Source of the DNA: an uncultured Eubacterium sp.
Lineage (GTDB): Bacteria > Bacillota > Clostridia > Peptostreptococcales > Anaerovoracaceae
Direction of reading: 5' to 3'
Assembly (NCBI GenBank): GCA_900543485.1
Contig: UQRM01000056.1
Location: 1 to 7,397 of the forward strand
DNA: 7,397 nucleotides
Positions 1 to 6,020 of this stretch are shown in pieces. Each line of letters begins with the position of its first letter. Positions within the stretch are counted from its first letter, which is position 1. Under the pieces are notes generated by a model. That model saw nothing but the letters and a program-made list of their open reading frames with translations. It was not told where the DNA came from and did not search any database. A program made the position numbers and the translations under genes.

Positions 1-1306
1 TTATTCCCGCGCTGTCTATATAGATGATACGCTGGTGGGCGTCGTAGGTACGGATATATATACGACTTATACTACTGATCTAATAAGTAATATGAAAGTG
101 GAAAATGACGGGATGATATTCCTGCTGGATCAGAACAACAGGCAGATAATGTCATCTCGTAATGTCAGCGGGACAGGTATTCTGCGGGACAACGGATTGT
201 GGGATGAGATAACTGGAAAAATGGAAGAGAGAGGTTCCGGAGATTTCGATGTTGGATGGAATGGAAAGACAATGAGGGTCAGTTTCAGTCAGCTGAGCAA
301 TGACTGGAAACTAGCTATCATCAACTATGAGGATAATCTTTACAGGACATATGATAGGATCCTGATGATAGTGATTTTGCTGTCTTTGTTACTGGTGGCA
401 TTGTTAGCGGTCGCCGTTTATCTGGCAGCGCGGTATTTTTCAAGTCCGGTGGACAGAGCGATCAGGATGCTAAAGCTGATGGATCTGGGTGGTCAGTTAG
501 AGGAAGGCGAGACTGAGGATGTGAAGGATGATGGTGATGTGGAAGCGTTGGTGAAGAAAGCAATGGAGCGTCAGCGGATGAATGATATCATGCTGGCCCA
601 CAAGTCGAGGCAGGCAGCAGCCGGAGAGATGATGGGAAACGTAGTGCATCAGTGGAAGCAGCCTCTCAACAATATAAATATAATCATGGGAATGCTCAAG
701 GATGATATAGAAAACGGTGAGGTGACGAAAGAAAGTGCACTGTCGGCTGTAAGCAAGGTAGAGCGGTTGACCACTGGGATGTCGGAGACACTCAGTGATT
801 TCTCCGACTATCTCAAGCCGGACAAGGAAATCGTTTCATTCCCCGTGAGGGATGTGGTGATGGCAGTGATGGAGCTGCTGAAGGATAAAACAAAAGCTAG
901 GAATATAAAGGTTACCGTTGAAGGAGGAGAGGGTATGATGTCAAGAGGGTATAAAAATTCTCTATATCATGTCATACTCAATATAGTGGACAACGCTATA
1001 GATGCCATAGAGGAGAAAGGCGCTGTCAATGGTGTCATTCGAGTGGATATCAGACGTTCATCAGAAAAAAAAGGAAAGATAGCGATAGAAATATTCAACG
1101 ATGGCGCGCAGATTTCCGAGCGATCCAAGGAGAGACTATTCAGCCCATACTATACTACAAAAAAAGCCGGTGATGGTACAGGACTGGGGCTGGCTATTTC
1201 AAAACATTTTATAGAGGAGAGCATGGATGGGGAGATAACATTGGAAAACTGTGGAGACGGAGTCAGGTGTGTAATGACTGTCAGGGAAGAAGGAGGAGAA
1301 GGATGA
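1..1306 (+). CDS. Cache-domain sensor histidine kinase, 5' end missing
   Basis: Membrane sensor kinase of a two-component pair. It autophosphorylates on histidine and should pass the phosphate to the regulator encoded immediately downstream. The frame is open from base 2 with no upstream stop, so the true start lies outside the window; the GTG at 35 is internal. In order: the end of an extracellular Cache-like sensor (VGVVGTDIYTT, near 35-70, continuing to about 350), one hydrophobic helix at about 359-430, a charged linker where a HAMP would sit, and a dimerisation helix with the H-box VVHQWKQPLNNI (acceptor His codon 647-649). The HATPase domain follows: N-box LNIVDNAIDAI, G1-like NDGAQIS, F-box LFSPYYTTK and G2 GTGLGLAIS from 1175. 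All catalytic boxes are present, so it should be active. The HQWKQPLN H-box is known from kinases with extracellular sensors. The ligand cannot be told. The stop overlaps the next start. Confidence 0.93.
   Translation, partial: YSRAVYIDDTLVGVVGTDIYTTYTTDLISNMKVENDGMIFLLDQNNRQIMSSRNVSGTGILRDNGLWDEITGKMEERGSGDFDVGWNGKTMRVSFSQLSNDWKLAIINYEDNLYRTYDRILMIVILLSLLLVALLAVAVYLAARYFSSPVDRAIRMLKLMDLGGQLEEGETEDVKDDGDVEALVKKAMERQRMNDIMLAHKSRQAAAGEMMGNVVHQWKQPLNNINIIMGMLKDDIENGEVTKESALSAVSKVERLTTGMSETLSDFSDYLKPDKEIVSFPVRDVVMAVMELLKDKTKARNIKVTVEGGEGMMSRGYKNSLYHVILNIVDNAIDAIEEKGAVNGVIRVDIRRSSEKKGKIAIEIFNDGAQISERSKERLFSPYYTTKKAGDGTGLGLAISKHFIEESMDGEITLENCGDGVRCVMTVREEGGEG
1291..1296 (+). promoter_or_regulatory. 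Ribosome binding site fixing the response regulator start
   Basis: AGGAGG lies six bases before the ATG at 1303, inside the last codons of the kinase gene. It favours ATG 1303 over the in-frame upstream ATG at 1267, which would add a 12-residue, arginine-rich extension unlike a receiver N-terminus. The ATGA overlap implies translational coupling. Confidence 0.8.
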
Positions 1307-2055
1307 CAGGGAACACATATTTATCACAGATGAAGATCCTTTATGTCGAAGATGATGATGATACGAGAGAAGATCTCAGAAGATATTTGAAGAAAAAAGC
1401 CGGGAAGGTGATCACTGCCGCCAACGGTAAAGAAGGGCTGGTGAAGTATGCTGAGGAACGGCCAGACATCGTGATCGCTGATATCCTGCTTCCGGAGATG
1501 AATGGTATGGATATGTTAAAAGAAATAAGGCGGGCAGGGGATAAATGTCCATTCATCATAACGTCTTCCGTCGATAAATCGGACATGATAATAGAAGCGG
1601 TGGACATCGGCATTGTGAAATATGCGGTAAAACCTATAATCCTAGACCAGTTGCTTGAAACTCTCGATAAATTGGCCGAGGAGATGAGCAGCGGCAGTGT
1701 GGTATTCGATGATATCGAGAAGAAGGCAGAGCTGGAAATACAGATAAAGCAAGAGCTGACGGCATTCCTCAAGAAGACAGCAGGGCGGGGACCCAGAGAT
1801 ATGACTGTCTTTATCAGCGATAGGCGGATCGAGATCACAGCTTATGGGATGATAACACCATTGGAAAAGTCCTTGATGGAGGATAAGCACAATATAAGTC
1901 TGGTGGAAAGTATTCACAGCGCATATTATAAGGCGCAGCGTCAGAAATTGCAGTTCATGATGAAAAAAATCACGGGTATCGAAGCAGAGCTGGCACATAC
2001 AGAATTCCTGCCGTTTCGGGCAGTGGATCAGCTGGTGTTCGCCTTGCTGCGATGA
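1303..2055 (+). CDS. Response regulator with receiver domain and MpsC/DUF2294 output domain
   Basis: Predicted phospho-acceptor partner of the upstream kinase, 250 residues, cytoplasmic. The receiver domain spans about residues 10-125: acidic cluster E16-D20, phospho-acceptor D60 in IADILLPEMNG, switch T87, Y107 and conserved K110 followed by P111. No helix-turn-helix, GGDEF, HD or other familiar output domain follows. Residues about 142-250 instead resemble the DUF2294/MpsC family (YbcI-like proteins): LKKTAGRGPRDMTVFIS, then MITPLEKSLMED, then a helical run ending in KITGIEAELAHTEFLP and a final beta strand. The GRGP and LTxxEKxL-like signatures are the main support. Members of that family are usually short stand-alone proteins; its name links it to a membrane-potential-generating system, but I know of no firm biochemical role. 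The output mode is therefore unknown, possibly protein-protein. The receiver call is near certain; the C-terminal family call is strong but from memory. Confidence 0.9.
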   Translation: MTGNTYLSQMKILYVEDDDDTREDLRRYLKKKAGKVITAANGKEGLVKYAEERPDIVIADILLPEMNGMDMLKEIRRAGDKCPFIITSSVDKSDMIIEAVDIGIVKYAVKPIILDQLLETLDKLAEEMSSGSVVFDDIEKKAELEIQIKQELTAFLKKTAGRGPRDMTVFISDRRIEITAYGMITPLEKSLMEDKHNISLVESIHSAYYKAQRQKLQFMMKKITGIEAELAHTEFLPFRAVDQLVFALLR

Positions 2056-2121
2056 TGTTCAGGCGTGGTCTGCGACAAAATCTGAGTGAAAAAAGTGAAC
2101 GGGATTTTTATTTCTCACTGT

Positions 2122-2144
2122 GCAATAACGCAGCCAGTTATTGC
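2122..2144. repeat. Perfect 8-bp inverted repeat, possible operator or weak terminator
   Basis: GCAATAAC (2122-2129) and GTTATTGC (2137-2144) are exact reverse complements separated by seven bases. As RNA this would be a hairpin ending the regulator transcript, but only CTTT follows, a poor U-tract. The right arm overlaps the -35 of the mrp promoter, so an operator is equally plausible. Just upstream, AGTGAAAAA (2085-2093) and TTTCTCACT (2111-2119) form a second, imperfect dyad. No clear Rho-independent terminator was found after the regulator gene. Confidence 0.45.
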
Positions 2145-2169
2145 CTTTAAGCTTTCCGGCAAGTATAAT
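2141..2169 (+). promoter_or_regulatory. Sigma-A-like promoter for mrp
   Basis: TTGCCT at 2141-2146 and a consensus TATAAT at 2164-2169 are separated by 17 bases, which predicts a start near 2176 and a leader of about 65 bases to the mrp ATG. The -35 matches four of six consensus positions. Between the boxes is a second dyad: TTGCC (2141-2145) and GGCAA (2158-2162) are symmetric about the centred palindrome AAGCTT (2149-2154). This suggests a regulated promoter. Assignment rests on motif match and position only. Confidence 0.6.
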
Positions 2170-2241
2170 AGAATAAGTACGTGACAAAAATAACAATTGC
2201 GGTCTAATGTGGCCGTGTATCTGGAAAAGAGGTAATCAGAA

Positions 2242-3099
2242 ATGGATGAAAAGGAAAAGAAAAAAGTTCAGCAGGAAGGAAGCTGTGATTCCGACTGCGG
2301 CAATTGTGCCAGTGCGGGACATTGCAGCAGTCAGCCGGGAAGTATGCTGGAGGAGACCAACAGTCTCAATGATATCAAGAAAGTCATCGCTATAGTCAGC
2401 GGAAAGGGTGGCGTAGGAAAGTCTCTGGTGACGTCGCTGATGGCTGTCAACATGAGGAGAAAGGGTTATAATACGGCGGTTATGGATGCGGATATCACAG
2501 GGCCGTCTATCCCTAAAGCATTCGGCATCACGGAGAAAGCGACGGCAAACGAGCTGGGAGTGCTGCCGGTGAAGACAAGGACGGGGATAAGCACCATGTC
2601 GATAAACAGCCTCCTGGAAAACGACACTGATCCGGTGATATGGAGAGGCCCGGTGATCGCCGGAACTGTAAAGCAATTTTGGACCGACGTACTGTGGGGC
2701 GATGTGGATTATCTGTTCGTCGATATGCCTCCAGGAACAGGGGATGTACCTCTCACGGTGTTCCAGTCTATACCGGTGGATGGTATAATCGTAGTGACAT
2801 CGCCGCAGGAACTGGTCTCCATGATAGTAGAGAAGGCCGTGAAAATGGCGGAAATGATGAATATCCCTGTACTGGGCATCGTGGAGAACATGTCCTATAT
2901 CAAATGTCCTGATTGTGGAAAGGAGATCCCGTTGTTTGGAAAGAGCAAGGTGGATCAGGTGGCCGGGGAGCATGGGCTGGATGTGCTGGGCAAACTGCCG
3001 ATAGAACCTGAGCTGGCAGAAGCCTGCGACAGCGGTAATATAGAAGACTTTAAAGGAAACCTGCTGAGCGACGCGGTGAAGAAGCTGGAGAGCCTGTAG
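2242..3099 (+). CDS. mrp: Mrp/NBP35-family P-loop ATPase, Fe-S cluster carrier
   Basis: A 285-residue cytoplasmic ATPase of the Mrp/NBP35/ApbC family, whose members bind a labile Fe-S cluster as a dimer and pass it to target apo-proteins. The deviant Walker A GKGGVGKS is at residues 54-61, the switch-like DADITGPS at 82-89, Walker B/switch region DMPPGTGD at 161-168, and the cluster-binding CPDC motif at 222-225. The N-terminus has four cysteines (15, 19, 22, 28); the last three have the CX2CX5C spacing seen in NBP35-type proteins, suggesting a second cluster site. The N-terminal DUF59 domain of many bacterial Mrp proteins is absent. AAGAGG at 2227-2232 precedes ATG 2242 at a workable distance. 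The gene has its own promoter and appears monocistronic; it converges with the exporter operon. It could serve Fe-S enzymes such as the aconitase at the right end of the window, but that link is inference. Confidence 0.95.
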   Translation: MDEKEKKKVQQEGSCDSDCGNCASAGHCSSQPGSMLEETNSLNDIKKVIAIVSGKGGVGKSLVTSLMAVNMRRKGYNTAVMDADITGPSIPKAFGITEKATANELGVLPVKTRTGISTMSINSLLENDTDPVIWRGPVIAGTVKQFWTDVLWGDVDYLFVDMPPGTGDVPLTVFQSIPVDGIIVVTSPQELVSMIVEKAVKMAEMMNIPVLGIVENMSYIKCPDCGKEIPLFGKSKVDQVAGEHGLDVLGKLPIEPELAEACDSGNIEDFKGNLLSDAVKKLESL

Positions 3100-3135
3100 G
3101 CCTGCTGAACGGCAGATGTAGTCAGCTCCAGTAAA

Positions 3136-3384
3136 GCACCCATGGCATGGGAAATCTGGTAGGATTGGGTGCAAAAAGAGACTTTTGGAAAGATCTGTGG
3201 CCAGTGAATGTACCCAAGGATGCAGTGGATAGTGAGGGATGGGTGCGGTTTTAGGAATTATAAGCCGCATCCTGCACCCATGACATTGTTCATTGTCGGG
3301 GAATTAGGTGCATTGGGATCCAGAACAGGCTTCAGAAAGGCGGATTTGTACCATAAAAGCATTGCAGCAGCTTTTTTTGGGTGC
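3136..3384. repeat. Array of four 37-38-base units with inverted 7-base ends
   Basis: Four units each begin with a GCACCCA-like arm and end with its reverse complement. Unit 1 (3136-3172) has perfect arms. Unit 2 (3210-3246) starts GTACCCA and ends TGGGTGC. Unit 3 (3274-3311) starts GCACCCA and ends TAGGTGC. Unit 4 (3348-3384) starts GTACCAT and ends TGGGTGC. Three units are 37 bases long and one is 38; their starts are spaced 74, 64 and 74. Unit interiors are not conserved apart from a G-rich lead-in before the right arm in units 1-3. The right arm of unit 2 and left arm of unit 3 also form a perfect 8-base pair, ATGGGTGC (3239-3246) with GCACCCAT (3274-3281), so alternative pairings exist. 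I recognise no named family. Poorly conserved interiors argue against a CRISPR array or simple tandem duplication. Confidence 0.6.
3355..3378 (+). terminator. Possible terminator downstream of mrp (perhaps bidirectional)
   Basis: AAAAGC (3355-3360) pairs with GCTTTT (3370-3375) around a nine-base loop, and the T-run extends to 3378 (seven Ts). Read on the other strand the stem is followed by TTTT-like sequence, so it could also end the exporter transcript. The stem has only two G-C pairs, so it is weak. It lies inside unit 4 of the inverted-repeat array. Confidence 0.35.
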
Positions 3385-3420
3385 ATTCGTACGAACCCGC
3401 ATCTCATGGTTTCAATATCT

Positions 3421-3873
3421 TTACTTTCCCCGCAGCTTTTTTGTCAGCAGCAGGAAGACACCTGTGATGGATCCCATGAACAGAAGTCCGGCAGCGATGG
3501 CTCCGGCTGTCAACAGTGTTTCCCTGGCTGTTTCCGCGAAAGCGTCGTCCGAATGTTCCAGGATAGCCAGCATACTGTAGTAGGCGCCGGAACCTGGAAC
3601 GAGGCAGATGATGCCTGGGATTATGAACATGGTGGATGTTTCCTTGAAAGCTCTGGCGAAGATGTTGCTGAGGAGCCACACAAGGCAGGAGGCTATGAAT
3701 GCCGCCAATACCGGTGACAGCGCGAAATACAGGAATATCTCGTAGGACATCCAGCTTACGGAACCGATTATCAGGCACAGAGGGATTTTGCGGGCGGGCA
3801 CATTGAATATTATGCAGAATCCGCAGGTGACGAATAGAGCACATGGGAATTGCAGCCACAGTGGGGAAGTCAT
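3421..3873 (-). CDS. Threonine/serine exporter, small subunit (YjjB-like, ThrE_2)
   Basis: A 150-residue integral membrane protein matching the C-terminal half of ThrE-type amino-acid exporters, which move threonine/serine (or small dicarboxylates in the E. coli YjjPB case) out of the cell. Hydrophobic segments lie at about residues 6-24, 29-50, 53-73, 82-104 and 120-145. The diagnostic motif is FIIPGIICLVPGSGAYY at about 83-99, and the C-terminus is the positive tail KKLRGK. Its ATG overlaps the stop of the upstream subunit as ATGA (3870-3873), and GGGAGG lies six bases before it, so the two are translationally coupled and probably form one transporter. Full-length fused ThrE proteins carry both halves; here they are separate genes, which is common in Firmicutes. 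The substrate is assigned by family only. Confidence 0.88.
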   Translation of the reverse strand: MTSPLWLQFPCALFVTCGFCIIFNVPARKIPLCLIIGSVSWMSYEIFLYFALSPVLAAFIASCLVWLLSNIFARAFKETSTMFIIPGIICLVPGSGAYYSMLAILEHSDDAFAETARETLLTAGAIAAGLLFMGSITGVFLLLTKKLRGK

Positions 3874-4652
3874 ATGGCACCTCCCAGAATGTCGAACAGC
3901 TTTATCACCACTCCAGCGCCGGCGGCCAGAGAGATGGCGGTCAGGATGGCTTCCATCAGTCGGGCGACGCCTGACAGCATGTCCCCTGACAGAAAGTCAC
4001 GGATAGAGTTGGTAAGCGCTACCCCGGGAACGAACAGCATGATGGCGCTGATGATAATAGGGTCATAGTTAGCTCCTTTGATGGATAGTGATGCGAAGAG
4101 AGCGATGAAACTGGCTAACGCACAGCTGCAGAATCCTGTTACGAATGAGTTGATGTCCGCCTTTTTCAGCAGCCGTGAGAAAAGATAACACAGCGCTCCC
4201 GAGACTATAGCTATACAGCAGTCTATGGCTCTTCCTCCCATGATGACACAGAAGGCCGCCGAGACCATGATCGCGCCTATGACTCGAAGAGCCAGTGGAT
4301 ACCCCTTTTTTTCATCTATATCCTTCAGTATTTCCATGCCCTTGTCTACGGAAAGATCGGTGGTGGTGAATTGTCTGGAAAAATGATTGACGTCTGATAT
4401 CTTTCGTAAGTCGGTATTGATGCCGGCTATCCTTTTTATATAGGTCTGAGTATCGTCTTCGTCGCCGCCTTTGTCCATGGAAATGAATATGCCTGTAGGG
4501 GTAGCGAAGACTTCCACACTGTCTATCTTGCAGGACTTGCATATTCGGGTCATAGTGTCTTCGACTCGATATACTTCGGCCCCGTTTCTCATCATGATCT
4601 CGCCGGCGTAGAGCGCCAGCATCAGAACTTTTTTCTGAAATACATTTACCAT
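3870..4652 (-). CDS. Threonine/serine exporter, large subunit (YjjP-like, ThrE/DUF1212)
   Basis: A 260-residue protein corresponding to the N-terminal half of ThrE. A hydrophilic N-terminal domain (about 1-115) carries the family signature EIMMRNGAEVYRVEDTMTRI at 18-37 and VFATPTGIFISM near 48-59. About five membrane segments follow (roughly 121-139, 142-160, 168-190, 197-216, 229-257), with the conserved MLFVPGVALTNSIRD at 205-219. In characterised ThrE the N-terminal domain has been compared to a hydrolase-like fold; no catalytic role is shown here. It is the first gene of a two-gene operon with the YjjB-like subunit. The start is supported by AAAGGGG (4666 to 4660 on the - strand) seven bases before the ATG. 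An extended -10 promoter lies about 75 bases upstream. The membrane-bound LuxR-type gene lies just upstream and is a candidate regulator. Confidence 0.9.
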   Translation of the reverse strand: MVNVFQKKVLMLALYAGEIMMRNGAEVYRVEDTMTRICKSCKIDSVEVFATPTGIFISMDKGGDEDDTQTYIKRIAGINTDLRKISDVNHFSRQFTTTDLSVDKGMEILKDIDEKKGYPLALRVIGAIMVSAAFCVIMGGRAIDCCIAIVSGALCYLFSRLLKKADINSFVTGFCSCALASFIALFASLSIKGANYDPIIISAIMLFVPGVALTNSIRDFLSGDMLSGVARLMEAILTAISLAAGAGVVIKLFDILGGAI

Positions 4653-4726
4653 TTAAGATCCCCTTTAAAATAAAATGTTTGCAGTCGTCTGTTCGCATAA
4701 AGCGAGTATATGTTTCAGGCAGCCTT

Positions 4727-4735
4727 ATTATAACA
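4727..4735 (-). promoter_or_regulatory. Extended -10 promoter for the exporter operon
   Basis: On the - strand this reads TGTTATAAT, a consensus -10 with the TGn extension. No good -35 is present at 16-18 bases (AACACA at 17; TTCAAC at 20), which is usual for extended -10 promoters but also fits an activator-dependent promoter. Predicted leader to the ATG at 4652 is about 68 bases. Confidence 0.5.
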
Positions 4736-4779
4736 AATAACGGAAGCCATGTGTTGAAGATACCGTGTAAATAATATGT

Positions 4780-4827
4780 AAAAAGCGCCCGGTATTCATG
4801 ACAGATGCATCATGTCTGACCGCGCGC
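4780..4827 (-). terminator. Rho-independent terminator of the LuxR-type gene, branched stem
   Basis: On the - strand GCGCGCGGT (4827 to 4819) pairs with ACCGGGCGC (4793 to 4785), nine positions with one mismatch, followed directly by TTTTT (4784 to 4780). The loop contains a second small hairpin: CATGA (4814 to 4810) with TCATG (4801 to 4797). It lies about 30 bases after the LuxR-type stop codon and upstream of the exporter promoter, so the two transcription units should be separate. Confidence 0.6.
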
Positions 4828-4856
4828 GTCTGTAAGGTATCATCGATATGTATGAT

Positions 4857-5846
4857 TTATATTTGTTTGTTGTATTGATTCGCAGTGGATATCTTGTAAA
4901 GCAGCTCATGCCTGCTTTGAGTCTCTGTCTTTTTGAAAATATTGCTCATATGGCGCTTCACCGTATTTTCCGAGATAGAAAGTTCAGCGGCTATCTGTTT
5001 GTTGCCAAGTCCTTTGTTGACCAGCGTTAAAACCTCTTTCTCTCTGTCGGAAAGCATGGCTCTGCGGGCTAAGATATTGACAGCATCTTCAGAGGATATC
5101 TGAGCTTCGGATATCCTGAGGGGATCTGTCTTGTAGAAGTAATGTATCATGAAAATATTGAGGGCGGCGTACAGCGGGATGAGTGGATCCAGCGCATATA
5201 CACCCAGCAGGTTTTCCTCAGTCTGATACCAGGTGCTGTAATCCCAGTAGATTATCCATATCATGTATCCTGCCAACAGCAGAGACATTATAAGCGGAAG
5301 ATTTATCTTGGACTGCTCCGTATATCTTTTATGGATCAGGATGCTGAGGCGTACACCTATGATGACGACAGTCGCGTCGTATACGAAGATGACAGCCTGG
5401 AGAACTGTTTTCCATGGACCGCTCATGACCAGAAGTGTGTATGAGTCGTATCTGCCCAGCGCTATAGACAGGCCTTGAGAAACCAGCAGATATATGGCGG
5501 AGAATATTATAAGCATTTTGATGTTGGAAGCCGTTTCCAGACGTGCCAGGACCATGACAGCGTATATCCATGCGGCTACGAGGACACCAAACAGCGTGTC
5601 GGATGCCATCATGAAGAAGAAGACAAGACCGCCCGATGCCATTTCTCCCAGAAAATAGTAAGTGATGAAGTCCGTGATCATGTAAAAGAAAATCGAACTG
5701 ACGCATATCAGCATCGCTCTGTTCCGTTTATCTTTCTCCTTGGCATTGAGTATGAGAGTAAGGGTCAGAGTGACACCTCCAAGAATTATTACGGCTATAT
5801 ATATGAAGTTGTATATATCGTTCAAGCTGCCTGCTGTATTATCCAT
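4857..5846 (-). CDS. Membrane-embedded LuxR-family transcriptional regulator
   Basis: A 329-residue protein combining an integral membrane sensor with a DNA-binding domain. About seven hydrophobic segments occupy the N-terminal 240 residues (roughly 14-33, 44-67, 73-102, 110-130, 148-172, 182-202, 213-238). A cytoplasmic linker follows, then a LuxR/GerE-type helix-turn-helix from about 265 (LSDREKEVLTLVNKGL) with recognition helix SENTVKRHMSNIFKKT at 292-307. No receiver domain is present, so the signal is probably sensed by or through the membrane part; the ligand is unknown. GGAGG at 5851-5855 lies four bases before the ATG. The gene has its own promoter, divergent from aconitase, and its own terminator before the exporter operon. 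Its targets may be the exporter operon, aconitase or itself; position is the only evidence. One-component membrane LuxR proteins of this layout are common in anaerobic Actinobacteria and also found in Clostridia. Confidence 0.9.
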   Translation of the reverse strand: MDNTAGSLNDIYNFIYIAVIILGGVTLTLTLILNAKEKDKRNRAMLICVSSIFFYMITDFITYYFLGEMASGGLVFFFMMASDTLFGVLVAAWIYAVMVLARLETASNIKMLIIFSAIYLLVSQGLSIALGRYDSYTLLVMSGPWKTVLQAVIFVYDATVVIIGVRLSILIHKRYTEQSKINLPLIMSLLLAGYMIWIIYWDYSTWYQTEENLLGVYALDPLIPLYAALNIFMIHYFYKTDPLRISEAQISSEDAVNILARRAMLSDREKEVLTLVNKGLGNKQIAAELSISENTVKRHMSNIFKKTETQSRHELLYKISTANQYNKQI

Positions 5847-5909
5847 AAAACCTCCGCCGCCCGGTAACTGTGAAGATGAATTAAAAATAGAGGCGTTCGT
5901 CTACATCAT

Positions 5910-5939
5910 ATTATATTAATTTTTTCACGTGTAAGTCAA
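5910..5939 (-). promoter_or_regulatory. Sigma-A-like promoter of the LuxR-type gene
   Basis: On the - strand TTGACT (5939 to 5934) and TATAAT (5915 to 5910) are separated by 18 bases, a near-consensus pair. The spacer holds the palindrome CACGTG (5926-5931). The leader to the ATG at 5846 would be about 57 bases. It stands back to back with the aconitase promoter, with about 52 bases between the two -35 boxes. Confidence 0.65.
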
Positions 5940-5991
5940 CAGATATCAGGCAAAAGTGACGGAAAAGGGTCGGGGAAAACGCAGGCAGGGG

Positions 5992-6020
5992 TTGACCGGC
6001 TGGCACTACGATTGTATAAT
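5992..6020 (+). promoter_or_regulatory. acnA: Sigma-A-like promoter of aconitase
   Basis: TTGACC at 5992-5997 and TATAAT at 6015-6020 are separated by the ideal 17 bases. The predicted start is near 6027 and the leader about 43 bases. This is the best vegetative promoter match in the window and fits strong expression of a central metabolic enzyme. Confidence 0.75.

Larger units (their letters stand above)
3100..3420. other. Gene-free convergent region between mrp and the exporter operon
   Basis: This 321-base stretch lies between the 3' ends of two converging transcription units. I see no credible protein-coding gene: the open frames entering it are antisense or off-frame continuations of neighbouring genes. 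It is dominated by a series of GCACCCA/TGGGTGC inverted units from 3136 to 3384 (separate entry), an A/T-rich stem with a T-run near 3355-3378, and the perfect 10-base palindrome TTCGTACGAA at 3386-3395. No tRNA or rRNA was recognised. Confidence 0.7.

Noticed and set aside
35..37. GTG as start codon of the histidine kinase
   Set aside because: The frame is open upstream to base 2 and encodes Cache-like sequence with no ribosome binding site before the GTG, so the gene is cut by the window edge rather than starting here.
1341..1998. Antisense frames over the response regulator
   Set aside because: They are serine/leucine-rich shadows of the receiver and MpsC-like coding sequence without their own start signals.
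2236..3270. Long open frame antisense to mrp (344 residues)
   Set aside because: It covers the well-supported mrp gene, its translation is rich in His, Arg and Cys with no recognisable domain, and no ribosome binding site or promoter fits.
3136..3384. CRISPR array
   Set aside because: Only short 7-base ends are shared and they alternate in orientation. No repeat of 25 bases or more recurs and no cas gene is nearby.
3136..3384. Integron attC-like recombination sites
   Set aside because: The arms are GCACCCA/TGGGTGC, not the RYYYAAC/GTTRRRY core, and no cassette genes lie between them.
3208..3880. Plus-strand and second minus-strand frames crossing the YjjB-like gene
   Set aside because: They overlap the exporter subunit, whose hydrophobic pattern and PGxxxLVPGSG motif clearly mark the real frame; the alternatives are low-complexity shadows.
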